Assembly: GCA_963070105.1 (NCBI GenBank)
Contig: OY718807.1
Coordinates: forward strand, 8,223,983-8,287,982
Source: Litomosoides sigmodontis
Taxonomy: Eukaryota; Nematoda; Chromadorea; Rhabditida; Onchocercidae
Reading direction: 5' to 3'
DNA: 64,000 nt
Positions 14,551-27,552 of this stretch are shown here, one piece after another. The notes under the pieces were generated by a model. The model did no database searches, was not told the origin of the DNA, and saw only the letters and a list, made by a program, of their open reading frames with translations. The translations under genes and the position numbers were made by a program. The first letter of the stretch is position 1; the number at the start of each line of letters is the position of its first letter.

Positions 14551-17500
14551 ATGGATTTGTGTAATGAACATGCAGGGCTGGATACACTTACGATGTTGTG
14601 TGAAAGGTTGCGATCGGAAAAATTACTTGTAGCTAGTGAACTGGATACCTTGCAAAGACTTAACGAAGAGGTTGATAACGCACAAAATGAATTAGCTCAT
14701 CTAGCTTGGATATGTCGGCAAGAACAGGTAGCATTTCGTAATAGCATTTTTCTTTCCATAAGAATGTGACTCAACTTGAGGTTTGTGGAGTAGCGACTAG
14801 TTTGCATGGGTTGTTAGATGTTCCTTGGACGAAAATGTTGTTTGACTGCAGTTGTGATAAAGTAAGATTCAAATTTTTGAGAAGTTTCAGACAATTTTAT
14901 CGCGTCTTATTAGTTCCCACCCGGATGTTCGACCCGAAAATTGTTGTTTTCTAACTTCCCAGTTAGATTCCGCTCGTTTTATCGATGGATACCGCCGTAT
15001 TGATGGGCAACATTACAGTAACGTCACGGAACTGTTGAATGTACTGTTGAACTCACCGAATTTAGTCGCTGAAATTTTACATGCTAATGACCAAACACTG
15101 AAGGTATCAACTTCAGTTCTTAGGTCATAGAAATTATTTTCCCATTTGGAACCGTAATAAGCTAATTATTTCGGTATTATAAATTACTGAATCTAGATAT
15201 CATTATCAGACATACGTAGTCACATATATAAGTAATCAAGAGTTTCAGAACAATGATCCACCATTTGTTGAGTTGGTTTCAATTATCTACAGCCTTCTGT
15301 TTGGATGTGCGGTTTTTCCGGAAGATGAACGTCGCGTACTGGAAATCCTTTTTCATCTGCTGGATATTCAGTTGGCTTCACATTCTGATCCACGATTGCT
15401 GTTGCGCCGAGGAAATGTCTCTTTTTGTCAACTTTATCGTTTGTTTTCAGAAGGGATGTATTCTGCAAAGGTTTGTTATTATTTTCAACTTTGACGTAGA
15501 TGTTGATGTTCTATGGACAGTTTATCCACCATTGATAGTATGTATAATTTAGATCTTTTTGACGGCTGCTTTGCATGATCCGGTGATGTTCGTGTTGTCT
15601 CAGGATGACGTTTTTTTGGATATTGAACCCACGAAAACGTTAATACGTTTTCCTGTGGAAGAACGAAGAAGGCGGTATGAACAAAAATTTTTTCTTGCGC
15701 TTGATATTCCATCATTAAATTTCATTTTTTTTTGGTAATGCAAAAACTTTGACATTTCCAGTGAAAACATTTTTTTTAGTTTTGGCGAAGACGAAAATTC
15801 ACTTATTTTTTTGCAAAAATTGACGGTTCATCGTCGATATGTTGAATCAAAATTGGTATCAATTGCAAATCGATTTATCCGAGGTAATTTATGCATCCTA
15901 TTTGGACACATTTCAATTACGAATCTAGATTATATGAAACGTTTTTTTTAGCAATAACAGACGCAATGTCGTGCTTTCCTCAAAGTTTGGGTTGTATTGT
16001 TCGACGACTATACACTGTTTTAGTTGATCACAGGAAACTGACTCGTGAACAGGTATGGACTGTTCTTTCCTTCAGTTCACTTTCCCATTTTTATGAATCA
16101 GTTCCTGCGCATTTGATGCATTCTTTGACCTTATTGCTTGTATATTTATTTGAAGGCGTGTTTCAGGCTACACTGATTTGCACAGACTTAATTTTCACGT
16201 ACCTTATCTGTCCTGCCATTGCAAATCCTGAAACTCTTGGAGTCATATCAGATACTCCAGTCACCTATATGGCAAGGTTAGAGTATTTCGGAGAAATAAA
16301 CATGCGCAACTGTTGTATTTTCCTATCCTGTTTCTTTTTTAATCTGTTCAGTTTAATTTAATATCATCTCCTCTCCACTAATTGGTTTCCAAATGAACCA
16401 ATTGTACTACTTAAATTTTCGTTTTTTCAGCTAATCGAAATCTTAAAGAGCGTTATTGAATAAACTATAATCTTAAAAGAAGTTTAAAACAGCTTATTTA
16501 TGTTATTGTTACTGTTTAATTATTGATAGCGAAGGATTGTAGGTTTAATCTGATGCAAATTGGACAGATTTTGCAGACACTAGCTGTTGCTCCTTTTGAG
16601 CCACCTTCTACTCATATCGCTCATTTTTATTCTCAGTTTGATCAGGTAGTTGTCCTTTTATACTGTTACGTTTCATATTTAAAATTTTAGAGGAAATTTT
16701 AGAGGAATGGATGATCATATAACAAGCTCGGGTGGAAGGCAAGCGTTAATTCAAATTAAGACAATAAAATTGTTGCTTCCAAAGTTTCATCCATATAATA
16801 GCTCTCTTTTAGCAGTCGATGTCATGTGTGGTGCAGCATGTTTTGACAAAGCATGGTGAATCAATAGAAAGCATGTTATGCACCGTCAGCAACGAATCAA
16901 AACCCCAAGTTGTTGAACAGTTTGTTCGACGTATGTTCGTAGGTACTGTTGCAGAACTAGACTCTTTGGTAAGTAGTGAAGATCTTTTAATGTCTTGGAT
17001 TTTCCGACAGAAAATGAGCTGGTTTTTAAATTAAATAGAAGCATTTCTCTTCATTCTTTTCCTTTTTCCAGTTCTTTTATTAAGCTTTATGCTTTTAGTG
17101 TAACTTGGAAAAAAACTGCTTTAAAATTTTTAAGATAGGTTGTTGTTACAGATAAGTGCTGTTCGTTGTTTACCAACTAGTAATATTAATGATGAATCAG
17201 TGCGACAGGAATTGTTTGGGATATTACAACGATTACCAATGAAGCTGGCAAAGAGTGATGTATCAAATATTGGAAATAATGCTTTTCAAGAAGTAATTTA
17301 AAATCTTTTTCTATTAAAAATATCAATATATGAAAAAGTAACAATGATTAAGCTATATAATTGTTTTATTAATATTTCAGTTTTCAATGAAATTTGAATG
17401 CTAATCGATTTCTCTTTCTAGGGTTTCATGTTCATATAGGTTTGGTTATTTCGGATTGAATGATTATCATTATATTCGGTTTCAGGGAAGTCCATCAAAT

Positions 17501-20500
17501 GACAGAAGTGCGGATCCTTTCTCTAATGGCGGAAAGGGGTTAGATTCAAGTAAGGAATTCTTCTTTTAAAAAAGTACTGATGATTCTTAATATAAGATGG
17601 AAAGGGAGTGTTTTCAGTTCAAACTAGTGATCAGAAAGGTTTGCGACCCAGACATTGCAAGTCCACGGAGACTCCGGAATCGAATCGTATTCAAGCAGAA
17701 AATATTGAGGTACGTGTTATATTTATATTGAGCAATTCAAAGAAATTACGTTATTAGTTCGTATGGAAAGTTATAGTGATTGTTTCAGGTACTTGTATTT
17801 CCTCTTGGCGAGGGTAGGGAACCGTTAGGAATGTGTGCTGAAGAAAAATTCATGGAATCAGTTCGAAATCCACAGCGAGTTCGAAAGCATAAAACGTCGG
17901 ATGAATCAGCTGAAAAGCGGACTCGTTTCGTTGATACTGAAAGCATTGGTATCGCCTGCACTGTATTTTAAATACTGGTTTGATTTTTCGTAAAATTATT
18001 TGAATTTAATCAGATATAATACTTCTTTTAGATCGTACAACGGACGGTGGCAGCGATGATGAAGAGGCAGGAAGTTTATCTTCTTCCATCGAAGGTAAAT
18101 CAGATTCGGTTTACCGTGTTTTATTTTGTCCGCAAAAATTTTGTTTTGCTTTCAAATCTATTAAAATGACTTTCCTTTCCAGAAATTTGCTTTTTTATCT
18201 TTACCATCATTTGATAATTTATTCATTTATGTGTCTGGAAGTAATTCTTCTTTAAGGTAACGCTGATGGTATGGATGATGATGCTGAAGATATATCAACT
18301 TTGCCGGACAATTTCAGCGACGTTGTCCCAAGCAGTGCAAATGTTTCTGGTCGTGGTTCACCAAGCATCAGCGATCCGGCTTCCAATCGAGGTGGTTCAC
18401 GTTCAGCCCGATCAACTGCACCGTCAAATAACGGTAAGTCAAAAGTGACATTGGCAAATTAACATCTTTCCTCCTAGTTCTGTAATGTGGCGAACATTCT
18501 TGAATAAGAATTCTCAAGGCGGAATTTACAGTCAGCGCCTTTAAATTCAGTTTTAGTATGAGTAGTCAATGGAATAACTAACCAAAAAATAACCAACACT
18601 AGTCAGATTTATTACTGGATGAAGTGAGACATTTTTTCATGCATGCCTTCTCTTCGAGATGAGTCGACGGTGTATTATTGCAGAAAATGCTAACAATACA
18701 ACACAAGAAAACAATAATGTTCGCCAAAACAATCTTCCAAATCTGCCGTTAACTGTCCGTCGCGAAAATACTGAAGGTCTCGAAGACAAATTCGGGAAAT
18801 TTTGCTTGCCTTCGCAAGGCGACAGTCGCCACAAATATCGTGTGTTGAGAATTTTATTTGAAATTCGAAGTTTTTTCAGAGTCAACTTAATTTTTAAAAT
18901 ATGAACATGACCATTACTGATGGAGTATGGAGAATGGTATTTGGATTCATTTAGAGCTTACTGTAACGTTTTGTTTCGCTTTATTTTGAATAATTTCTCA
19001 TTAGTGTTGTAATAATAATTTGGCTTTTCACGGTATGCTTGTTCAGTTTTAGGCGATGAAACACATTCACTTGTCAGTGAAAGCTGGTCCACCGATGTTT
19101 TACCGTCAGATACAGAAGGTTTCGGTTTTGATTCTAGACAAGAAGGAGATAACAATACATCTACAGTTGCTCCTCCCATGCTACCCGCAGTTGTGGAAGT
19201 TGGAGAATCTCGGAGTGAAACTAGGCCAAATAGTATGCTTTACATCTTTCTATCCTATAAAAATAATCCTCTCCATATTCTACTTTTTTAAGTATCTGGA
19301 ACACATGCGCCGACTCTCTTGTGCCATTAAAATATTAAACTTCATAAGACTTTTACAGGAATGAGTGCACATCGGCCTACCATCGGCAGTGCCATTGGAT
19401 CTTTAGCTGCTGCAGGTAATGGCGAAGACCGAAGCGACACATGGTCTGTAGATGCAGTGGCCAGTGATTCTGAAGCAGATCCTGTCCAAAGGAATTACGA
19501 TTTGTTAATGATTGATGATCCCGATGGTGCTGATATTTCACCTGGTTTGCGTTTTTTGGTTTTACAGTTAACCACTTTGAATATGTGGTTTATTGGCGTG
19601 TTTTTTGGAAAAATGGCCAAAATTAGTTTGCTCAACCGTGCTTCTTGTCACTGCATTTAAATATTTCAGCTACTAGAGGCACTGCAAACGGAACACTGTC
19701 AGCTTCTGTTTGTGGCGAAAACAACATGGTAGGAGGTGGTAACGTGACAGCTCAAACGGCACATGCAGGGCATACCCAAAACGAAGCTGCTCGGGGAAAC
19801 AATTCCTCATTTCAGCATATTGCAAGGTACTGCACTTTTCATTTTTGCTATAAAACGAATTTTTCTAAATGCCAGAAATCAAGATTTGAAAATCATCAAA
19901 GAGGCAATGAAGAAGTTCTAAACAACAACATCATCTGTTTAAAATTTCATCCGTTTTAGAAAGCCAGCTACTACGCCATCGACTGATGCTTCAGTTTTTC
20001 GTGAATTGAACCAAGTGAATCTAATAACTTCAGCATCAGGAAGCCACGGTCGTGAACGTCTAAGACGTCAATCTAGTGGAAGTTCTTTCTACTCAAAGTC
20101 TGATGTTGATTCTGAATTTTCTAAGTTAGTTTCTCTTAATAATATTTTCCTATGATCGTCCGTACATTCTCATTATTTAAATTAACAATTAATTGATTCA
20201 AAAACAAGAAAACTTCATGGAGAATTCTGAAGGGAAACTGAATTTTTTAGGGATCTTAATGATGACATACTTTCATCACTGCCTGGTGATTACATTCCGT
20301 CTTTTCGCAACAGTGTAGGTGAATTAGCGCAGACCAGTCCAGCTGTTTCAGTAATGGCAACAGCAGGTTCTTTTTGTAATGATGATGTGGAAGTCGGATC
20401 TAATGTTGTTCCGACTAATGATTATTTAATGATTTCGTCAAAAAAGGACATCGCCGTTGCAAATATTAAAAAAACCGACAGATGTAGTGAATATGAGCAC

Positions 20501-23500
20501 ACAGTGGTAGGTGTTCATACATCTAGCGAGCTTAGCTCATTCCTTTATATTTTAACTAAAATCACATTCGTTCGTTGTCCAAATTCAATTCATTTTAATT
20601 TTCGCAATATTTATGTCTCTCCTTTAAAATTGTGAGCCCAAATTCTCTCGAAATATAGACGGAGTTTGGGGTTTGTCCAGTAGTTGCTGCATTATTTTAA
20701 GATACTGAAAACTGAACACAGCAATGAAGATAAAGTCAGTGAAGAAGCCGTAAGAGTGAATTGGGTTAACAGTGGGGCTGTGCCCAAAGCATACCGTATC
20801 CCATCTGTAACTTCTCGTCTGCGTAAGTGTTTCAAATTATTTCTAACTTCAAATTAAAAGTTCTTTTCGGACTCCTTTCACTATACTGATTTGTAGTTTA
20901 TGTTATTTCTTGATTTGTAGTTTATGTTATTTCATTGTTTTAAATATTATGTTATAACTGCAATGCTTTCTTGTTTCAATGAAGTTCACTGTTTATTTCT
21001 CTTGTTGAAGGAGCTCAGAATGAAGACATTGAAAGGAATGAAAGTCCACTGATACGAAAAAAAATGAATATACTGCACGGTTTGCATAGAGTAGGCGAAT
21101 CACTGAAAATGAGAAAAGGTTTTCTACATTTGTTTTCTTGTTTTGATTTATTAATGCAAGAAATCATATTAAGCGTTTAGAATGAAATGCTTGTATCGCT
21201 CTGTGGTATCTCTATGTAAAAATTTTATTGAATTTTATGTCACTAAAATTTTACGACTGTGGTATCATTTGATCCTTTTAATATGAAGGTGTCCTTAAAG
21301 TTCTGTAAACAAAGCACGCGGGAATGAACATAGCCTACAAATAGTAGAATGTCAAGGAAGATAACGCGGCCTACTTTGTTTTTTTAATTTAGGTGCTGTG
21401 GTTAGTTCACTTCGCCAGTCACTATCTCAAGCTACAACAATGAATGAAATCACGTCCTTAAAAGACACAGGTTCTCCCTCATCACCTTTTGGTAAACCAT
21501 TGTTAGCAGTTCAAATTTTATCGGTAGAAAAAAGTGAATGTAAACGTATTTTTAAGTGAAATTGAATTTCAGGTGCAGGAGTTAGCCGATTTGCTGAAAG
21601 CCATTCCCATTCTCTTGATGAATTGAACATCACCACTGATTTAAGCAAGCGAACAGCAAATGAAATTCTTGACAAATATAAAGGCAAAGCAGTTCCATTG
21701 TATTCGGCCGAGCGAAGCAATCAATTTCTAGATGAAAATAATCAGAAAGCGGTAAAAATAGTTTTCAAATTAGGCTCAGCAATAGTTGCGCTGTGTAGAA
21801 AAATTGAACAGTGACTCTTTCAAGTATGTAGTAATTTCTCATTACAGAACTACACTTTTTTCTAGGAGAAAAATGGCAAGACATCTGAAGATTCGGAATT
21901 ATACTATGACCCTGATAATCTTACCCAATGCCGAGCTTTTGTTGACGTCAAGCGAAAATTACGTTTGGTGCTGAGTTCAGTGGCTTCATTGCCTGGGATA
22001 TCTTCTGTCGAGGGCGAAAGTATTTTACGCAGATCCAAAATGAGGATAGGGTAATGACTTGAAATTTTATAGGGCAATTTAAAGTTTCTGTGATGGTTAC
22101 AGAAATCATTACAGAAACTTTTAACTGTGGGATAAAATTAGCAATGATGAGCTAATATTAATTATCCATTGTAGTGGAAAGAATGATGTACGGCAATTGG
22201 CAGAATTTCTGCAGATTCTGTTAGCGGAAAGTATCAATGGTCAAGATAAGACTCTTTGTGCACAAATTCGTGAAGTTATGCGCTGCTTAGCTGCATTCGA
22301 TGACAGGGCGTAAGTTACACATTTGCAGTCATTGCTTAATTGTAGGGTTTATTTGACTGAATTCTTTTTATACTGACTTTTTTGTTTAGCGTGAAAAACG
22401 GCAAGCAATTTTAAAAATTGGAAATAAGTCTTTTAATCTTGAATTATATTATTTCACTTATGCCAGCACTGCTAACAACTATTTTTTCGTAGTTTCAATT
22501 CTGCGGGTGGCATTTCATAATGAAAGGCATATTCATTTTTCTGTGAAGAGGTTTTTTTAGGGTTAGAAAACTGTTAAGAGCTCTGAAAGGTGAGCACCGA
22601 AAACGAACAGCATATATGCTTTATTTACAACAGTCTCGTCTTAATCTACTTCAGCTGCGTTCTAATTTAGAGAAGCTGGCTATCCGTCTTCAAAGGTTTG
22701 CAATATTTTTATTGAATTATAAACAACTTGGAAGCGTATATGCTACAAATATGTTTCACTAACATCATTATGATTTTACTTACGAGTTCATCAAGTTCGT
22801 CTGGTTAAAGTCCTATTAACAGCGGGATGAAATAAATAACCGAAGGGATCTCTGGTAGCAGTACCTTAGTAGCAGCAATCACCTCGGAGACCCTGGTGGT
22901 ATTTAAGGCGTTGGAAAAGGACAGTGATGCCATTCTGATGGATTACAGAGAGAAATTGCTGATCGGTGAGTGCTTAGTGGACGTGCTTGTTCGATTTTAT
23001 CTGGAAGAACGTGATTTGGAGCTACGAAGGTTTATTGCTGAATTTCAGACTCTAAAAGCTCAGGTATATATGATCAACTTGCTGTGAATACCTTTGTTAG
23101 TGTCCTTAATACTTATTGCAAAAGTTCCAAAATTTCTACAGGATGAAAGAACGGATGTAATGGAACGTGCTTTAAATTCATTATATGAACGTTTACCGCA
23201 TGAGAAGATGTGGCGTTTTGCAAATGCAGAAAGGATCTCATTTGTAAAGAAAAGTGTTGAACGCTCATTAATGGCTCAGCTGTATGTGTATGCGCTTTAT
23301 CCAAATGGTGAAGCTGATCAATGTAGAGACAGGTTTCTTTCTCTTGGAATGACTTCAAATTTTAAATATTATTAAGAAGAGTCTGACACTAGATTTTTAA
23401 TTGCTTCATCCAAACTAATTGTCTTTGTCATTGAGCTAGGTTTGATTTGACTTATGAGACCTGTTTCAGTGTTTTCCACAAATCGGTCCAAAAATTGGCA

Positions 23501-24298
23501 ACGGAAATTAACCCGGATCATCATCAGTTGCGTATATCTGTGGTAAAACTTGTTTTGTTTTTTGTTTCAGAATTTTTAATGGAGAAAAAAATGCAAAAGC
23601 AATGATTGTTTTAATATCTGTCCCCGTTTACAGTTCTTGAATTCACAATTTCCTTTTTTTGCAAGGTAAATTTTTTATTAGATCAAAATTTTTTTCGATT
23701 ACTCATCTCTGTTTGTCCTTCAGAGATTACGTGGTGAATGTCCATGGCCCTCAGCACAAGCAGAAATTGGAATTATAAATGCATACAAATCACCACGAGA
23801 TAAGATGGCTTGTATTGTTAGATGCTGTGAAACGATTGAAAACCTCATTATTCTTGCATCCGAAAGAGGAGCAGCTTCAGCAGATGATATTACTCCTGTA
23901 CTTGTTTACGTTCTTATTCAGGTAGCATTTTTTTTCTACCAGTAATGCTGCAGACACTAGACAGAACGTTAAATAACGGTAATAAAAAGGCCAAACATAG
24001 CAGTTGAACTGGAACAATAGTCTTATTTCAATTTCTTTTATGAAGATTTATGTAATAATCACTGCACAATAAATTGAATGAGAAATTATGAAGGAAACTA
24101 TTGTTGTAGATTTCACTGAAAATTGGTGTATTCCTCCGCAAATTTGTTTTTTAGGCAAATCCAACGTCTTTGTTATCGAATATTCAGTATATTGGTGCAT
24201 TTTATGCAAATCAAATGGCAGGCATCGAAGCATACTGGTGGACTCAGTTCACTAGTGCAGTAGAGTTCATTAAAACATTATTAAGTCACAATCTGTGA
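14551..24298 (+). CDS. rme-6: RME-6/GAPVD1: RasGAP-like plus VPS9 domain endocytic Rab5 activator
   Basis: RME-6 acts on clathrin-coated vesicles and early endosomes. Its N-terminal RasGAP-like domain and C-terminal VPS9 guanine-exchange domain (for Rab5) match human GAPVD1 in order. I join 33 exons totalling 4770 bases (1589 residues), from 14551-14727, 14963-15103 and 15249-15470 to 23724-23921 and 24155-24298. The GAP part has an Arg-finger-type motif (RLLLRRGNVSFCQLY) and ICPAIANPETLGVISD. The middle is acidic and Ser-rich with ETHSLVSESWSTDVLPSD, as in GAPVD1. The VPS9 part has CPWPSAQAEIGIINAYKSPR, SADDITPVLVYVLIQANP (conserved Asp) and LLSNIQYIGAFYANQMAG (conserved Tyr). A possible in-frame 18-base exon lies near 14763-14780. 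Donor choice near 18824/18839 and a small optional exon near 23634-23665 are uncertain. Confidence 0.93.
20888..20935. repeat. Two-copy tandem repeat, about 23-bp unit, in rme-6 intron
   Basis: The unit GATTTGTAGTTTATGTTATTT occurs twice in a row in an intron of rme-6. It is too short to interpret beyond replication slippage. Confidence 0.85.
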
Positions 24299-25195
24299 AA
24301 CAAAATGAGTGAGATAATTTTAGCAGTTTTAGCATGTTGATTCATTTTTTTAGCTCATATGAGTTTGTTCTATTATGTTATTATTTTATGCGTGGAATAT
24401 TTGCACAGTGTACTCCATTTTTATATCTTGTCACAGTTTAGTTAACGGCCTTGTTAGTGAGTGGTGATTGTTCTACACTATCGCTTTAATTTATTCTTTA
24501 ATGATATGCTTTTATGAATTTGTTTGATAGCTTAGGTTCTATTTCTTTACCCCACTGAACGGACTAGACAATTTTGTTCTACGGTCAACCGATAATTTTT
24601 GGTTGGCGTTGGTTAGCTGTATCTTACATTGCTAATTTCATGTAGCTTCGAAATTTACAGTTCTGTTGGAGCAAGCAATTTAGGTATTTGCATTTTTCCA
24701 TCGCAGAATTCAACATTTTTTTTTACAGCCTATTCTGTGAAATTAAATGTATTGTCTGTGAGTGAGTGATGTGAATGAATGTATGTGAATGTATTATCAT
24801 ATCTGACATATGTAATGCAAACTGTATATGTAATAGTTTGCATTAATTTTACATAATTTATCGTATCAAACAATAAAAGCTGATGTTTGTAAATCCTGTT
24901 AAATAAAACCTGACGTTCGATATAGCAAAAGTTTTACATCAGGAATGAAAACCTTACCCTTCTGTCCAGAAACAGTTGCTGTGAAATAAGGTGTAATGTA
25001 TAGAGCGAATTATGTTGTACTGGTTGGATCAATCTAAAAACATCGTTTAGTTCCTATGAGGTTTCTCTACTTCTTTCAATTCTTCTATTTTAATTGGTAC
25101 GTGTAGTTGTTTGTTTTTGCTCCGATACTTCTTTCCGTGTTCTATTCATTTAATCTTTAAGGTGATTGGAATCGATCATCGCAAATGAGTTGACT
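24299..25195. other. Intergenic region, rme-6 to TADA1-like gene
   Basis: Contains the rme-6 3' UTR with an AATAAA at 24872-24877, then AT-rich sequence and a likely 5' leader of the next gene. No open frame with splice support. Confidence 0.6.
24872..24877 (+). terminator. Polyadenylation signal AATAAA, rme-6
   Basis: Canonical hexamer about 575 bases after the stop. No better candidate is seen closer to the stop. Confidence 0.45.
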
Positions 25196-26500
25196 ATGGC
25201 TCATGGCAAATCACTGAATGAGAGGGAACGTATAACAGATGAAATTTTTACAAGTTTCAATAATGAAATTGGGGTAAGGAGCTGTCGGTGAAGACCACAT
25301 GCATTTTAAATATGAAGTCAATCAATCTTTTTATTAAAATATGAGCTGCGGATTGAGTCCACTTATTTTCTTTTCAGCAGCGATCCACTATATTTTCAAA
25401 AGCAGGTCGAGATAGCATTGGATATGAGCAAAAGTGGGACCGGTCAAAGGAACAGGTTTACCTGTGTTTTATCTTAATCTTACATGATGAACGTCTGACA
25501 GGAAGTTGTCTTATTACTTAAGTATATTGTGATGTAGCTCTAATTGTTTTTTTTTGCTTGACCACAAATTGATTGGGTCACCTAGGTTATAGGTTTGGAA
25601 TTCCTAATAATTATCATTGATATATGATCTTGTGATTCTTGAAGATAAGACAAATGTTTTGCCAACTGTAATTTCAGATAAGGAAGCGATTGTTATTTAT
25701 AGTTCCAAGAAATGGACTAAAATGTGAAGTGTGTAATGACGATGTTTGCAATGCATTACTTGATGCATCTAAGGTGTGTCTTTTGTAAACAATAACTTAC
25801 CAATTTTATTATTAGTGCTATTTCACATCATGGAAGTAATCATGTCAATAGTTTATCATGTTATTTAATTAGTGTTGTCATTATTTCAGACAATTTTGAA
25901 AAATATACTGGAAGAAGCGCTGAAAGTGAAAAGAAGCCATCTGGTGAATAGCAGCGGGATATGCCACATGTTTGGCGCTCGTAAAAGACGGTACGTTCAC
26001 TTCTTATGTGACCTGCCTTGTACAATTAATTGTAAATTTCCTAACAGAAAAATTGTTAGTAGTTCGTTTCAGAAACGAAGGAGGTCGCCTTAACGACTCC
26101 TACATTGTAGTATCCAAGCGCACACCTCTACATGTAGCAGATATCATAGATGCTTTACGGGTAATTTCTTTTCAAAATAAACACCATCTATAGTAACTGA
26201 AGTAACCTAAGCTTTTCATATGCCTTCAAAACTGTTCCATTTGGTAGAAACATGCATTATTTCAGATAAATCACAGGTTTATTACTACGTGGATTCGGCA
26301 ATTGCTAATGGAAAGGTTGGCTAGGTTGGCTTTTAAAAAACTGATTCTATATTGAAGTTTAGTCATCCATTAGGTTCAGCATTGAGAAATTAGAGGAATT
26401 TATTCAAAACAAATCTAGTGTCTTGCGAAGTGAAACTTTTGATTTGACAATAATGAATCGTTGCTCTGGTCTTGAAAAAGAACTCATCTGCTATCATTAA
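25196..26500 (+). CDS. TADA1: TADA1-like subunit (SAGA-type histone acetyltransferase adaptor), 205 residues
   Basis: TADA1 is a non-catalytic core subunit of the SAGA transcription co-activator; it contains a histone-fold region. Seven exons join in frame: 25196-25273, 25378-25455, 25678-25773, 25890-25990, 26073-26160, 26266-26315, 26374-26500. Alignment from memory to human TADA1 is collinear in two blocks. SKTILKNILEEALKVKRSHL ... CHMFGAR corresponds to the NHLKDILTSVV...YAFGSN region. RTPLHVADIIDALRINHRFI ... RFSIEKL corresponds to the [20 protein letters not shown]...NIERI region. The N-terminal RSTIFSKAGRDSIGYEQKWDR matches nothing I recall. At 205 residues it is much shorter than human TADA1 (about 335), mainly at the N-terminus. 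Identity is moderately sure; the gene model is sound. Confidence 0.68.
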
Positions 26501-27552
26501 GCATTCACATCCTTTAGAATGAATGTCTATTGTCATGTAATTATTTCATTTATTTTTAACTTTATGTTTCAGTATAGAACGAAGCGGTGGTGTTAAATGA
26601 TCACTTAATGTGTACATGGAACCGGTGAATCAATTGGAGAAACGCTTGCGAAAATATTTATCTGTTCATTCTATGCTATACTTTTTACTACTAGTCGAAA
26701 TGATTCTGATAATAAAATCATTTTTTTGTTCTCATTCGACTTGAAACTGTGCATGTTATGATTTATATTTTTATTGTTGCACACGAACCGTTAGCTTAAT
26801 TATAGTAATACAGAATACCAAAATCGTAAGAATTAACAATTCCTTATCTACGAATAAATTAAAACTTTAAAAAATAGTGATAGGTTTCCTTACCACACTA
26901 CAATTTATGTCTGTGTGGGCCAGTGATGAATGGTTTATACCACTCGTTTTCAGAAAAATACTTAATTTTCCTTCCTCTCTTAAACAGTAGATAGTTGAAT
27001 TCGCTGTTCGCTTCTAAAAGCTTGTTTGTATAGGCATTTCATGAAATTCAAATTATATTTCGTTCAGTGTGATGGTGCATTAATAATTATGTTGTTGAGA
27101 GATGAGCATTTTAAGAGCATTCATCTCCCTTACCAGCTCTGTTAGCATTACGAAAGTGACCATATTTATTCACGTCACAAACCACATTTTACAGTCACAT
27201 TGTTTTAAATTATATACAACCAACCAAACAAGTGATGAACCATGATGAGGTACTGATAACAACCAATGTTACGATCATAATTAGCCTTGTGATATGATGA
27301 TAAATCTTACATCTCTATTGCAAATGTGCATTATCTGTTTTCTTTTCACAGTAATTGTGAGGCAAAGATCTCGCGAGAAGTATCTATCACTCATAGAAGT
27401 TAAAGAATTTGATGATGGTACTTCCTAATTTGCACTTGTAATGGAAAATCATTTACCGGCTATCAGCGATCTGAAAAGTGTTGTATTTTATTTCAATTTT
27501 CACAAATTTCAGCAGTTATTCTTGCACATGTGAAATTAATGATGATGCTTAC
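26501..27552. other. Convergent intergenic region
   Basis: Lies between the stops of the TADA1-like gene (+) and the large unrecognised gene (-). AT-rich 3' UTR-type sequence; no coding exon or repeat of note seen. Confidence 0.55.

Noticed and set aside
22084..22124. 10-bp inverted repeat AAGTTTCTGT ... ACAGAAACTT in an rme-6 intron
   Set aside because: Short arms in AT-rich sequence; expected by chance at this scale.
23634..23665. Possible small exon (FLNSQFPFFA) in rme-6
   Set aside because: Has an acceptor and donor, but direct joining of 23542 to 23724 gives the same length as human GAPVD1 in this region, so it was left out.
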